Positions 51,529 to 60,376 of a stretch of 64,000 nt of DNA are shown one piece after another (position 1 is the stretch's first letter; every line of letters starts with the position of its first letter). The notes under the pieces were generated by a model. That model searched no databases. It saw only the letters and a list, made by a program, of their open reading frames with translations, and was not told where the DNA came from. The stretch covers positions 23,251 through 87,250 of the forward strand of contig DXIE01000046.1 of the NCBI GenBank assembly GCA_019113005.1, written 5' to 3'. The translations under genes were made by a program, and so were the position numbers. This stretch comes from Candidatus Butyricicoccus avistercoris. Its GTDB lineage: Bacteria; Bacillota; Clostridia; Oscillospirales; Butyricicoccaceae.

Positions 51529-51549
51529 ATATAAGGAGATGTTAAGAAA

Positions 51550-52965
51550 ATGAAATTATTTAACACACTCACACGTCAAAAAGATGAATTTGTACCTTTA
51601 AAAGCAGGAGAAGTAAAAATGTACTCTTGCGGTCCTACTGTGTACAATTATTTCCATATTGGTAATGCTCGTCCTTTTATTATGTTTGATTTACTGCGTC
51701 GCTATTTTGAATATCGTGGCTATAAAGTAACTTTTGTTCAAAATTTCACAGATATTGATGATAAAGTAATCAATAAGGCTAATGAAGAAGGTGTGGATTT
51801 TAACACCATCGCTGAGCGTTACATCAAAGAATACTATGTTGACGCTGAGGGCTTAGGCGTTGGAAAGGCTACTTTCCACCCAAGAGCTACCGAAACTATG
51901 GACGCTATTATTGATATTGTTCAAAGACTTTTAGACAAAGGTCATGCTTATGTTGCTGAAAATGGTGATGTATATTTCCGCACAAAGTCAGACCCAAGTT
52001 ATGGTAAGCTATGCCATCAGCCAATGGAAGAACTGCAAGCTGGTGCTAGAATTAGCGTAGGTGAAGTTAAGGAAGACCCTATGGATTTTGCAATCTGGAA
52101 GGCTGCAAAGCCAAATGAACCAGCTTGGGACACTCCATGGGGCAGCAGAGGCAGACCAGGTTGGCATATTGAATGTTCTGCCATGGCTTGCAAATACTTA
52201 GGTGAAACCATTGATATTCATTCTGGTGGTTTAGACCTTATTTTCCCTCATCATGAAAATGAAATTGCTCAGTCTGAATGTGCTAACGGCTGCACTTTTG
52301 CTAATTACTGGGTGCATAATGGTTTCTTAACCATTGACAACGAGAAAATGAGTAAATCAAAGGGTAATTTCTTTATGGTGCGTGATGCAGCTAAGGAATT
52401 CGGTTACGAAACTATCCGTATGTTTATGTTATCTGCTCATTATCGTTCTCCACTTAACTATTCAGCTGAAAGCCTTGAGATGAACAAAGCATCACTTGCT
52501 CGTCTTTACGAAAGCCGCAACAATATGGAGTTCCGTATTGAAAAGGCGGTAGGTGACACAATGACAGCCGAAGAAACTGAAAAGATGACTCAGCTTGAGA
52601 CATATAAGCAGAAATTCATTGATGCTATGGACGATGATATGAATACTGCTGATGCACTTTCTGCTATTTTTGAGCTTGTGCGTGAGATTAACGGTTATAT
52701 GTCAAAGCATGATGATGCGACTAAGGCATTTTTAACCAAGGCTCATGGTTTATTTATGGAGCTTACAGGTGTGCTTAATATTGTGCAAAAGCATGATGAT
52801 GAAGTAGACCCAGAGGCAGAAAAAATTGAGGCACTTATTGCAGAGCGTACCGCAGCTAAAAAGGCTAAGGATTTTGCAAGAGCTGACCAAATTCGTGATG
52901 AACTTGCTCAGATGGGAATTACAATCAAGGATACCCGTCAAGGTGTTCAGTGGTCAAGAGCATAA
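51550..52965 (+). CDS. cysS: Cysteinyl-tRNA synthetase
   Basis: A 471-residue class I synthetase. The zinc Cys and HIGH-like motif are in MYSCGPTVYNYFHIGNARP and the KMSKS loop in NEKMSKSKGNFF; GWHIECSAMA and DLIFPHHENEIAQ hold further zinc ligands. TAAGGAGATG precedes the ATG. Single-gene transcript, closed by a terminator; regulation appears to involve the leader hairpin. Confidence 0.97.
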   Translation: MKLFNTLTRQKDEFVPLKAGEVKMYSCGPTVYNYFHIGNARPFIMFDLLRRYFEYRGYKVTFVQNFTDIDDKVINKANEEGVDFNTIAERYIKEYYVDAEGLGVGKATFHPRATETMDAIIDIVQRLLDKGHAYVAENGDVYFRTKSDPSYGKLCHQPMEELQAGARISVGEVKEDPMDFAIWKAAKPNEPAWDTPWGSRGRPGWHIECSAMACKYLGETIDIHSGGLDLIFPHHENEIAQSECANGCTFANYWVHNGFLTIDNEKMSKSKGNFFMVRDAAKEFGYETIRMFMLSAHYRSPLNYSAESLEMNKASLARLYESRNNMEFRIEKAVGDTMTAEETEKMTQLETYKQKFIDAMDDDMNTADALSAIFELVREINGYMSKHDDATKAFLTKAHGLFMELTGVLNIVQKHDDEVDPEAEKIEALIAERTAAKKAKDFARADQIRDELAQMGITIKDTRQGVQWSRA

Positions 52966-52970
52966 AAATC

Positions 52971-52998
52971 AAGGACGTGTATATACACGTCCTTTTTT
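52971..52998. terminator. Bidirectional terminator between cysS and nth
   Basis: AAGGACGTGT (52971-52980) pairs with ACACGTCCTT (52985-52994), with T-runs on both strands. Confidence 0.9.
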
Positions 52999-53000
52999 GT

Positions 53001-53636
53001 TTAACCTAATGGATATGATGGGCAAACAGCCGCTAAACAGCATTTATCACATTTTGGACTTCTTGCAGAACAAACTTCTCTGCCATGAAGCACTAATCTA
53101 TGGCAAAAATCTGATGATTCCTCTGGTGGAATTATCTTTTTAAGCTCATTTTCTACTTTTACAGGGTCTTTTGTATCCTTAACAAAGCCAAGTCTATTTG
53201 ATAATCTAATACAATGTGTATCTGCTACAATAGCAGGTTTACCATAAATGTCACCTAGAATTAAATTTGCAGTTTTTCTGCCTATCCCAGGTAGTTTTAA
53301 AAGCTCCTCCATTTTATCTGGTACTTTACCGTCATATTCGCTTAAAAGCATTTGTGCACACGCTTTTAAATCCTTAGCTTTTGTGCGGAAAAGTCCACAG
53401 GTTTTTATGCCTTCCTCTAGCTTTTCTATTGGTGCGTCTGCAAAGCTCTCAAGTGTTGGAAAATCAACAAATAAATCTTTTGTAACAATATTAACTCTAA
53501 CATCGGTACACTGTGCCGAAAGTCTGGTTGCAAATAAAAGCTCATAATCATGAGTGTATTTTAATGCACATTCAGCATTTGGGTATTCATTTTTAAGCTG
53601 ATAAACAACTTCTAATGCACGTTCTTTTTTTGTCAT
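53001..53636 (-). CDS. nth: Endonuclease III
   Basis: A 211-residue base-excision glycosylase/AP lyase for oxidised pyrimidines. Helix-hairpin-helix LLKLPGIGRKTANLIL with the catalytic Lys, the catalytic Asp in VADTHCIRL, and a C-terminal 4Fe-4S motif C-x6-C-x2-C-x5-C (CSARSPKCDKCCLAAVC). Normal length. Upstream is a 310-bp AT-rich gap. Confidence 0.95.
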   Translation of the reverse strand: MTKKERALEVVYQLKNEYPNAECALKYTHDYELLFATRLSAQCTDVRVNIVTKDLFVDFPTLESFADAPIEKLEEGIKTCGLFRTKAKDLKACAQMLLSEYDGKVPDKMEELLKLPGIGRKTANLILGDIYGKPAIVADTHCIRLSNRLGFVKDTKDPVKVENELKKIIPPEESSDFCHRLVLHGREVCSARSPKCDKCCLAAVCPSYPLG

Positions 53637-53946
53637 AATTTATCACAATCCTTTTGTTTGTTAAAAACACTATTAAAGTTTTAAAAACTCATATATTAAT
53701 GTAAACATGTACATATATATAAATATGAATATAATAAATAAAGCCAAATGTCAAGCAAAAAAAATATGCGGTATTAACAAAAAAAAATAGCACATTACCC
53801 AAAAAAAGTATAGTGTGCTGAAAAATAAAAAAGTTGCTTAGAAGTCGTTGCAAAAAAATGAAAATATGTTTTAATCTTATTATAGGTATTTTTGCAATTT
53901 ATTTAAGCAGAATGAATTTTAATTCTGTATAGGAGGGCTTTTCACT
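53637..53946. other. AT-rich intergenic gap between nth and glyA
   Basis: No ORF with a ribosome binding site is seen. It contains a hairpin AGCACATTA/TAGTGTGCT (53789-53797 with 53811-53819, one G-T pair) whose T-run lies on the minus strand, a minus-strand TATAAT hexamer (53879-53884), and TTGCAA at 53848. A small inverted repeat (CAGAAT/ATTCTG near 53909-53928) precedes the glyA binding site AGGAGG. The glyA promoter is not clear by eye. Confidence 0.45.
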
Positions 53947-55194
53947 ATGATTACTAAACAGGCTATGGATTTTGTTAGTCGTTATGATGCAGAAGTTGGC
54001 AGCATGATTCGCAAGGAGTTTGACCGCCAATTTCGCAATATTGAGCTTATAGCTTCTGAAAACATTGTAAGCGAAGCTGTTATGGCTGCAATGGGTTCAG
54101 TTTTAACTAATAAATATGCTGAAGGATACCCTGCAAAGCGTTATTATGGTGGCTGTGAGTGTGTTGATGAAGTAGAAAATTTAGCTATCGACAGAGTTTG
54201 CAAACTTTTTGGTGCTAAATATGCTAATGTTCAGCCTCATTCAGGTGCTCAGGCTAATATGGCTGTTTATCAGGCACTTGTAAATGTAGGTGATACCGTT
54301 TTAGGCATGAGCCTTGATAATGGTGGACATCTAACACATGGCTCTCCTGTAAACCAGTCTGGTCTTTTATATAACATCGTTTCTTATGGTGTTGATGAAA
54401 ACGGCTTTATTGATTACAATGAAGTTGAAAAAATCGCTAAAGAAACAAAGCCAAAAATGATTATTGCTGGTGCGTCTGCTTATCCTCGTGCAATCGACTT
54501 TGCAAAGTTTGCCGAGATTGCTCACAGCGTTGGTGCTTATCTGTTCGTCGATATGGCTCATATCGCAGGTTTAGTTGCTGCTGGTCTACATATGAACCCA
54601 GTGCCATATGCTGATGTTGTAACAACTACAACACATAAAACTCTGCGTGGCCCTCGTGGCGGCACTATCCTTACAAATAATGAGGAAATCGCTAAGAAGA
54701 TTAACAAGGCTATTTTCCCAGGAACTCAGGGCGGTCCTCTAATGCATGTTATTGCTGCTAAGGCTGTTTGCTTTGGTGAGGCTCTAAAGCCAGAGTTTAA
54801 AGCATATCAGTCTAATGTTATTAGAAACTCTAAGGCTCTTGCTGAGGCTCTTGTAAATCAGGGCTTTGACCTAATTTCTGGCGGTACTGATAACCACTTA
54901 ATGCTAGTCGACCTAAGAAAAGCGGGCGTTACTGGTAAGGTGCTGCAAAATCGTCTTGATGAGGTTTATATCACTGCAAATAAAAATGCTATTCCTAATG
55001 ATCCAGAAAGCCCATTTGTAACTTCTGGCTTGCGTGTTGGTACTCCTGCTGTTACTACCAGAGGCTTTGCTGAGCCAGAAATGCTCAGAATTGCTGAGTT
55101 TATTTGGCAAGCTGCAACCGATTTTGATGCAAAGGCTGACGAAATTCGTAAAAATGTAAAGGAAATGTGTAGCCGTTTCCCAATTTACTGCTAA
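53947..55194 (+). CDS. glyA: Serine hydroxymethyltransferase
   Basis: A 415-residue PLP enzyme interconverting serine and glycine with tetrahydrofolate. The PLP Lys is in [33 protein letters not shown] and [17 protein letters not shown] are N-terminal family blocks. AGGAGG precedes the ATG. Followed by a weak hairpin and pgi. Confidence 0.97.
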   Translation: MITKQAMDFVSRYDAEVGSMIRKEFDRQFRNIELIASENIVSEAVMAAMGSVLTNKYAEGYPAKRYYGGCECVDEVENLAIDRVCKLFGAKYANVQPHSGAQANMAVYQALVNVGDTVLGMSLDNGGHLTHGSPVNQSGLLYNIVSYGVDENGFIDYNEVEKIAKETKPKMIIAGASAYPRAIDFAKFAEIAHSVGAYLFVDMAHIAGLVAAGLHMNPVPYADVVTTTTHKTLRGPRGGTILTNNEEIAKKINKAIFPGTQGGPLMHVIAAKAVCFGEALKPEFKAYQSNVIRNSKALAEALVNQGFDLISGGTDNHLMLVDLRKAGVTGKVLQNRLDEVYITANKNAIPNDPESPFVTSGLRVGTPAVTTRGFAEPEMLRIAEFIWQAATDFDAKADEIRKNVKEMCSRFPIYC

Positions 55195-55200
55195 TTTGTA

Positions 55201-55224
55201 AATAAGACTTTTATAAGTCTTATT
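55201..55224 (+). terminator. Weak hairpin between glyA and pgi
   Basis: AATAAGACTT (55201-55210) pairs with AAGTCTTATT (55215-55224). There is no T-run afterwards, so termination may be partial or the hairpin may protect the 3' end. Confidence 0.5.
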
Positions 55225-55258
55225 ATATATGGATATTTAAAAATGAGGTGTTTCAAAA

Positions 55259-56593
55259 ATGGTAATGGAGCTAAAAAAAACAGGTCTTGAAGGCTTTGTA
55301 GCTGCACACGAAACCGAAATGATGAAGCCACTGGTTAAGCAAGCTAATGATATGCTTGTAAACCATACTGGTGCTGGTAATGATTTTCATGGTTGGGTAG
55401 ACCTGCCTGTTAACTATGACAAGGACGAGTTCGCTCGTATTCAGGCTGCTGCTAAGAAAATTCAAGGCAACTGTGATGTTCTAGTTGTTATTGGTATCGG
55501 TGGTTCTTATCTTGGTGCTAGAGCTGCTATTGAATTTGTAAAAGGTCAGTTCTATAACCAAACTCGTGAAGAAGGTATTCCAGAAATCTATTTTGTAGGC
55601 AACAATATTTCTTCATCTTATATCAATGATGTTATTAAGATTATTGGCGATAGAGATTTTAGCATTAATGTAATTTCTAAGTCTGGTACTACTACCGAGC
55701 CTGCAATCGCTTTCCGTGTATTTAAAAAGCTAGCTGAAGAAAAGTATGGCAAGGAAGGTGCTAAAGACCATATTTTTGCTACTACTGACAAGGCTCGTGG
55801 TGCATTAAAGAACCTATCTGATGCTGAAGGTTATGAAACCTTTGTTGTTCCAGATGATGTTGGCGGTCGTTTCTCTGTTTTAACTGCTGTTGGTCTGTTA
55901 CCTATGGCTGTTGCTGGTCTTGATATCGAGGCTGCTATGAAGGGTGCTGCTGACGCTCGTGAGGAGTTTAACAAGGAAGACAATATCTGTTTTGAATATG
56001 CTGCACTTCGTAACATTCTTTATCATAAGGGCAAGGGCATGGAAATCCTTGTAAACTATGAACCATCTCTTGTTATGATGGGCGAGTGGTTTAAGCAGTT
56101 GTTTGATGAGTCCGAAGGCAAAGACCATAAGGGTATTTTTGCAACATCTGCAAACTTCTCTACCGACCTTCACTCTATTGGTCAGTTCATTCAAGACGGC
56201 ACACGCAATCTGTTTGAAACCGTACTTTGGGTTAAAAATCAGCGTAGCGACTGTGTTATCGAAGAAATGGAAGGCAACGTTGACGGCTTAAATTACCTTG
56301 CTGGTAAGGACGTTCAGTTTGTTAACTCCAAGGCTTATGCAGGCACACTGATGGCTCATATGGACGGTGGTGCTCCAAATATCGTGCTTGAAATCGAAAA
56401 GGCTGACTCTTATAACTTCGGTTATGTAGTTTACTTCTTCGAAAAGGCTTGCGGTATTTCTGGTTACATGCTTGGTGTAAATCCATTCAATCAGCCAGGT
56501 GTTGAGTCTTACAAAAAGAATATGTTTGCTCTGCTTGGTAAACCAGGATTTGAAGACCTTAGAAAAGAGCTTGAAGCTCGTTTAGGCGAGTAA
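55259..56593 (+). CDS. pgi: Glucose-6-phosphate isomerase
   Basis: A 444-residue short bacterial PGI. Two SIS-like domains: [30 protein letters not shown], and the conserved C-terminal region with [20 protein letters not shown] lies ten bases before the ATG; a second ATG two codons on is possible. Closed by a terminator. Confidence 0.96.
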   Translation: MVMELKKTGLEGFVAAHETEMMKPLVKQANDMLVNHTGAGNDFHGWVDLPVNYDKDEFARIQAAAKKIQGNCDVLVVIGIGGSYLGARAAIEFVKGQFYNQTREEGIPEIYFVGNNISSSYINDVIKIIGDRDFSINVISKSGTTTEPAIAFRVFKKLAEEKYGKEGAKDHIFATTDKARGALKNLSDAEGYETFVVPDDVGGRFSVLTAVGLLPMAVAGLDIEAAMKGAADAREEFNKEDNICFEYAALRNILYHKGKGMEILVNYEPSLVMMGEWFKQLFDESEGKDHKGIFATSANFSTDLHSIGQFIQDGTRNLFETVLWVKNQRSDCVIEEMEGNVDGLNYLAGKDVQFVNSKAYAGTLMAHMDGGAPNIVLEIEKADSYNFGYVVYFFEKACGISGYMLGVNPFNQPGVESYKKNMFALLGKPGFEDLRKELEARLGE

Positions 56594-56608
56594 TTAAGTA
56601 TTAAATTT

Positions 56609-56638
56609 AAAAGTCCAGTTTTTTACTGGACTTTTTTT
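56609..56638 (+). terminator. Terminator of pgi
   Basis: AAAAGTCCAGT (56609-56619) pairs with ACTGGACTTTT (56625-56635), followed by further T. Confidence 0.9.
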
Positions 56639-56677
56639 ATTTATATAGTAAAATATAATAAAAAAAGGGGGTAAATT

Positions 56678-57235
56678 ATGAATAATAAAAAACTGCCGTT
56701 TGAAGGCTTTCGTACATATTTTTTATATTTTATGGTCTATTGTATTTTAGGCTGGCTTTATGAGGTTTTCCTCGAGGTAGTTATTTATAGATGGGGCTTT
56801 TCTAATAGAGGTTTGCTTTTTGGTCCTTATCTGCCTGTTTATGGAACAGGTGCATTACTAATTTTAGCCTGTACAAACCCGTGGCTTCATAAAAAAATAA
56901 AAATAGGCAAGATAAATTTAACGCCTGTTTTGGCATTTTTAGTGATTGTTATTGTAACAACTATTGTAGAACTAATAGTTAGTTATTTACTTGAGTGGAC
57001 TATTGGTTATTGGCTTTGGGATTATACTTCTTACAAAATACAGTTTCAGGGCAGAATTTGTTTAAGTGCAAGTGTTCGCTTTGGTCTTGGTGGACTTATT
57101 ATTGTATATTTTATTCAGCCATTTTTGGTAAAACTAAAAGAGGCTTTAACAGAAAAGGCTAAATTAATACTATTTTTTATTATGTTTGTTCCATTTTGCC
57201 TTGACTGGGTTCATGTTATTTTTTTTAAAAAATAA
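56678..57235 (+). CDS. CmpB-like (PF06541) membrane protein
   Basis: A 185-residue protein with five to six hydrophobic segments and the family blocks YCILGWLYEVFLEVV, NRGLLFGPYLPVYGTGA and WDYTSYKIQFQGRICL. Proteins of this family are labelled putative ABC-transporter type IV permeases, but function is not established. AAAGGGGG precedes the ATG. A second, more divergent relative follows 66 bp downstream. Confidence 0.8.
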   Translation: MNNKKLPFEGFRTYFLYFMVYCILGWLYEVFLEVVIYRWGFSNRGLLFGPYLPVYGTGALLILACTNPWLHKKIKIGKINLTPVLAFLVIVIVTTIVELIVSYLLEWTIGYWLWDYTSYKIQFQGRICLSASVRFGLGGLIIVYFIQPFLVKLKEALTEKAKLILFFIMFVPFCLDWVHVIFFKK

Positions 57236-57301
57236 AAAATGGAATTTTAATTTGTGGATAATATAATTTAATTTAAGACAAAATAAGCTTCGGTGATGTT
57301 T

Positions 57302-58006
57302 ATGAAAAAAGGTAGACATTTAACGGAGCTTTTTTGTTTGGGCGGTACTGGTTATGCTTTAATAGAGATTTTATGGCGTGGTTTTACTCATTGGAGTATG
57401 TTTATAACAGGCGGACTTGTATTTATTGGACTTGGAATTATAGAAGAAAATCTTAAAGATAAAATTTTGCTTGTAAGATGTCTCACAGGTACTATTTTTG
57501 TTACGCTTGCGGAGCTTTTTGTGGGAATTTGTGTTAATATAAATTTAAAATTAAATGTTTGGGATTATTCTGGCGAATTTGGAAATATACTCGGTCAAAT
57601 ATGCATTAGATATAGTTTCTATTGGTTTCTAATATGTATTATTGCTATGCCTGCATCTTATACTGTTTCAAAACAACTTGCACATTATAAAAAAATAAGA
57701 TATAATCAAATTTATGGGAAAAAGCCTAAAAAGGGGTTTGGAATTTATGCTTATTGCTTTAGATATTGGAAACAGTCATGTGAGAATTGGAATAGCCTAC
57801 GGGGACGAAATTCAGTTTGTCGCCTCGATAGCAACCGACGAAAGACTGACAAAAGAGCAGTATGCATGTCAAATTCGAGATGTTCTTCAGCTTTACAATG
57901 TGCAGATAAGTCAAATCAAAGGTGCAGTGCTATGCTCAGTAGTGCCAGCGGTGACAACAACTGTTCAGCAAGCTATAAAACTACTAACAGGAATAATGCC
58001 TCTTAA
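57302..58006 (+). CDS. Second CmpB-like membrane protein, reading far into coaX2
   Basis: Residues 1 to about 140 form a membrane protein related to the preceding gene (GFTHWSMFITGGL, LNVWDYSGEFGNILGQICIR). The frame then runs without a stop for 260 nt inside the next gene, giving a Cys/Ser/Asn/Arg-rich tail of about 85 residues with no domain character. A one-base insertion in the A5/A5/G4 runs at 57719-57736 would give a stop shortly after the coaX2 start. So the tail is either a recent loss of the stop frame or a sequencing error. Start taken as ATG 57302 after GGTGA. Confidence 0.6.
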   Translation: MKKGRHLTELFCLGGTGYALIEILWRGFTHWSMFITGGLVFIGLGIIEENLKDKILLVRCLTGTIFVTLAELFVGICVNINLKLNVWDYSGEFGNILGQICIRYSFYWFLICIIAMPASYTVSKQLAHYKKIRYNQIYGKKPKKGFGIYAYCFRYWKQSCENWNSLRGRNSVCRLDSNRRKTDKRAVCMSNSRCSSALQCADKSNQRCSAMLSSASGDNNCSASYKTTNRNNAS

Positions 58007-58520
58007 TGTCGCTTCTGGTCTTAAAACAGGACTTGAAATTAAAATGGACAATCCTCGTTCGCTTGGAAGTGATATAGTGGCAAATGCTGTGTATGCACAC
58101 AAAATAAAAAACTTTCCTTGTGTGATTATAGACATGGGTACAGTTACAACTTTTACTGTGCTTGATAAAAATGGTACTCTTATAGGCACAGCAATAGCTT
58201 CTGGCGTTAAAAGTTCAATAGATACACTTCGTCATGTGGGTGCTCAACTTCCTGCAATTCGTATGGAAGCACCTAAAAAGGGTGTATTAGGACGAAATAC
58301 TGTTGATGCTATGAAGTCGGGTACTATTTTTGGTGCTGCTGCTATGATAGATGGTATGATTGACAGTATAAGCCATGAACTTGGTGAAAAACCTTATGTT
58401 TTATTATGTGGGGGTACAGGTGAGTTTTTAGCACCATTCATCACTAGAGATGTTGTCTGTGATGCAAATGTAACAATTAAGGGACTTATCGCTATTTGGC
58501 ACAAAAACCAGAAAGGCTAA
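57747..58520 (+). CDS. Divergent type III pantothenate kinase (second copy)
   Basis: A 257-residue CoaX-like protein. The phosphate loop LIALDIGNSH and the IDMGTVTTFTVLD region are recognisable, as is CGGTGEFL. Compared with the canonical copy in this window, GxDR is GSDIVAN (Arg replaced), the TxFD Asp is Thr, and the FPG loop is ASG. AAGGGG precedes the ATG at 57747. It is next to a PanT-like transporter gene, so it probably still acts in pantothenate use; altered substrate or regulation is possible. Confidence 0.82.
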   Translation: MLIALDIGNSHVRIGIAYGDEIQFVASIATDERLTKEQYACQIRDVLQLYNVQISQIKGAVLCSVVPAVTTTVQQAIKLLTGIMPLNVASGLKTGLEIKMDNPRSLGSDIVANAVYAHKIKNFPCVIIDMGTVTTFTVLDKNGTLIGTAIASGVKSSIDTLRHVGAQLPAIRMEAPKKGVLGRNTVDAMKSGTIFGAAAMIDGMIDSISHELGEKPYVLLCGGTGEFLAPFITRDVVCDANVTIKGLIAIWHKNQKG

Positions 58521-58581
58521 TTTCCTAAATATTTTATGCACTATACTTGCAAAAATGCAAGATGGCAGCAGGAGGAAAATT

Positions 58582-59220
58582 ATGCAAAAACAGAAAAAAG
58601 ATTTAAGACGTATGGTACAGATTGCACTTTTAGCTGCAATTATGATGGTAATGAGTGCCACTCCTTTGGGCTATATTCCATTGCCATTTATGAAAGCAAC
58701 TATTATGCATATTCCAGTTATTATTGGTGCGTGTTTATTAGGTCCTAGCGTTGGTGCTGGACTTGGTGCTTTATTTGGTCTTACAAGCATTGTTATGGCT
58801 ACAATTAGCCCTAACATTACCTCATTCGTTTTTACACCATTTTATAGTTTTAATGAACAATTCCATGGCAGTATTTGGAGTATAGTTGTTGCTATGCTGC
58901 CTAGAATACTTATTGGTGTAGTTTCTGGATATGTATTTATATTTATTAAGAAAATTGTTTCTAACGACACAGTAAGTCTTATGGCGGCTGGTGTTGCTGG
59001 TTCTCTTACCAACACAATCGGTGTTATGGGACTGATATATATTCTTTTTGGTGAACAATATGCAATCGCAGGAGGTAAAGACCCTCAGCTTCTTTTAGGC
59101 GTTATAATAGGTGTTATAGGTACTAATGGTATTATGGAAGCAATCATTGCCGCTATATTGACAGCAGCAGTATGTAAAGCGGTTCTTACTGCTTTTAGAG
59201 GTAAATTTGTTATCAATTAA
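58582..59220 (+). CDS. panT: ECF transporter S component, PanT-like (pantothenate)
   Basis: A 212-residue membrane protein with about six hydrophobic segments. The N-terminal QIALLAAIMMVMSATPLGYI with the short A-x-x-x-A spacing used to contact EcfT is typical of S components; IMHIPVIIGACLLGPSVGAG is the family loop. The neighbouring pantothenate-kinase-like gene supports pantothenate as substrate. The start is ATG 58582, after AGGAGGAAAATT; an ATG at 58555 precedes that site. EcfA and EcfT are not in the window. Confidence 0.82.
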   Translation: MQKQKKDLRRMVQIALLAAIMMVMSATPLGYIPLPFMKATIMHIPVIIGACLLGPSVGAGLGALFGLTSIVMATISPNITSFVFTPFYSFNEQFHGSIWSIVVAMLPRILIGVVSGYVFIFIKKIVSNDTVSLMAAGVAGSLTNTIGVMGLIYILFGEQYAIAGGKDPQLLLGVIIGVIGTNGIMEAIIAAILTAAVCKAVLTAFRGKFVIN

Positions 59221-59225
59221 AATAC

Positions 59226-59259
59226 AAAATGGTCTGCTGAATAAGCAGACCATTTTTTT
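59226..59259 (+). terminator. Terminator of panT
   Basis: AAAATGGTCTGCT (59226-59238) pairs with AGCAGACCATTTT (59244-59256), then more T. Confidence 0.9.
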
Positions 59260-59286
59260 AATATTTAAAAAATGGAGGGCTTTAAA

Positions 59287-60246
59287 ATGCGTGAAATAGA
59301 ATTTTGTGAGATAGGTAATATTAAAGTAGGTCATGCTCAAAATATAGAGGCTGCAACAGGTTGTACGGTAATACTATGCGATAAAGTAGCACCTGCGGGT
59401 GTTGAAATTCGTGGAGGTGGCCCTGCAAGCAGAGAAACTCCACTTCTAAGCCCTGTGGCTATGGTTGAAGGTATAAATGCTCTTGTGCTTTCTGGTGGCT
59501 CTGCTTTTGGTCTTGATGCGGCAGGTGGAGTTATGAAATATTTAGAAGAACATGATATAGGTTTTGATGTTGGTATAACTAAAGTTCCGCTTGTATGTCA
59601 GTCATGCCTTTTTGATTTGCCAGTTGGCAGATATGATATACGTCCCGATGCCAATATGGGTTATGAGGCTTGTCAAAATGCAAGCACAGACAAAGTGAAA
59701 AATGGCTGTGTTGGTGCAGGCACAGGCTGTACGGTTGGAAAATTTGCAGGTAAAGAATTTGCTATGAAAGGCGGTTTAGGAACATTTGCAGTTCAAATAG
59801 ATGAGCTTAAAGTGGGTGCTATTGTCGCAGTAAATGCTCTTGGTGATATTTTTGATATTGATACTGGAAAACAAATAGCTGGTATGTTAAATCAAAATAA
59901 GGACGGTTTACGCTCAACAGAACAGGTTATGTATGATAATTTAGCACCAAAAGAAAATATGTTTGTAAGTAATACAACAATTGGTGCGATTGTTACAAAT
60001 GCAAAATTTAATAAGGCTCAGATAAATAAAATAGCTGCTATGGCTCACAATGGTTTTGCAAGAACTATACGTCCTGTGCATACAACTGCTGATGGTGATT
60101 CAATTTATGCTCTTTCAGTTGGTGATGTATCAGCAGATATAAATGCTGTTGGTACACTGGCTGCTTATGTTATGGGACGTGCTGTTGTCAATGGGGTTAA
60201 AAATGCACAAAAATCGTATGGTTTTTTAAGCTCAAATGACATATAA
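59287..60246 (+). CDS. P1 family peptidase (DmpA/S58-like)
   Basis: A 319-residue protein of the DmpA/BapA aminopeptidase family, Ntn-hydrolase-like enzymes that self-cleave to expose a nucleophile. VRGGGPASRETPLL-like N-terminal region (here EIRGGGPASRETPLL), LSGGSAFGLDAAGG, and the likely cleavage block SNTTIGAIVTNAKF, where a Thr would be the nucleophile. The start is ATG 59287 after GGAGGG. Monocistronic as far as visible. Substrate unknown. Confidence 0.88.
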   Translation: MREIEFCEIGNIKVGHAQNIEAATGCTVILCDKVAPAGVEIRGGGPASRETPLLSPVAMVEGINALVLSGGSAFGLDAAGGVMKYLEEHDIGFDVGITKVPLVCQSCLFDLPVGRYDIRPDANMGYEACQNASTDKVKNGCVGAGTGCTVGKFAGKEFAMKGGLGTFAVQIDELKVGAIVAVNALGDIFDIDTGKQIAGMLNQNKDGLRSTEQVMYDNLAPKENMFVSNTTIGAIVTNAKFNKAQINKIAAMAHNGFARTIRPVHTTADGDSIYALSVGDVSADINAVGTLAAYVMGRAVVNGVKNAQKSYGFLSSNDI

Positions 60247-60337
60247 AATGCATATAAAACACCAATAATATCGCTTAAATTTTTCTTTTATTACATAATA
60301 AATATGATAAAAAATAATTTTAAATAAATCAAAATAA

Positions 60338-60346
60338 TGGTATAAT
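60338..60346 (+). promoter_or_regulatory. Extended -10 promoter of the capA-like gene
   Basis: TG-G-TATAAT lies about 30 bp before the ATG at 60377. Confidence 0.6.
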
Positions 60347-60376
60347 ATTCTATATAAAATTATTTCGGGGGATATT

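Noticed and set aside
51379..51549. T-box riboswitch upstream of cysS
   Set aside because: The space is 171 bp shared with a divergent promoter, the leader is about 67 nt, and no T-box or specifier structure is visible.
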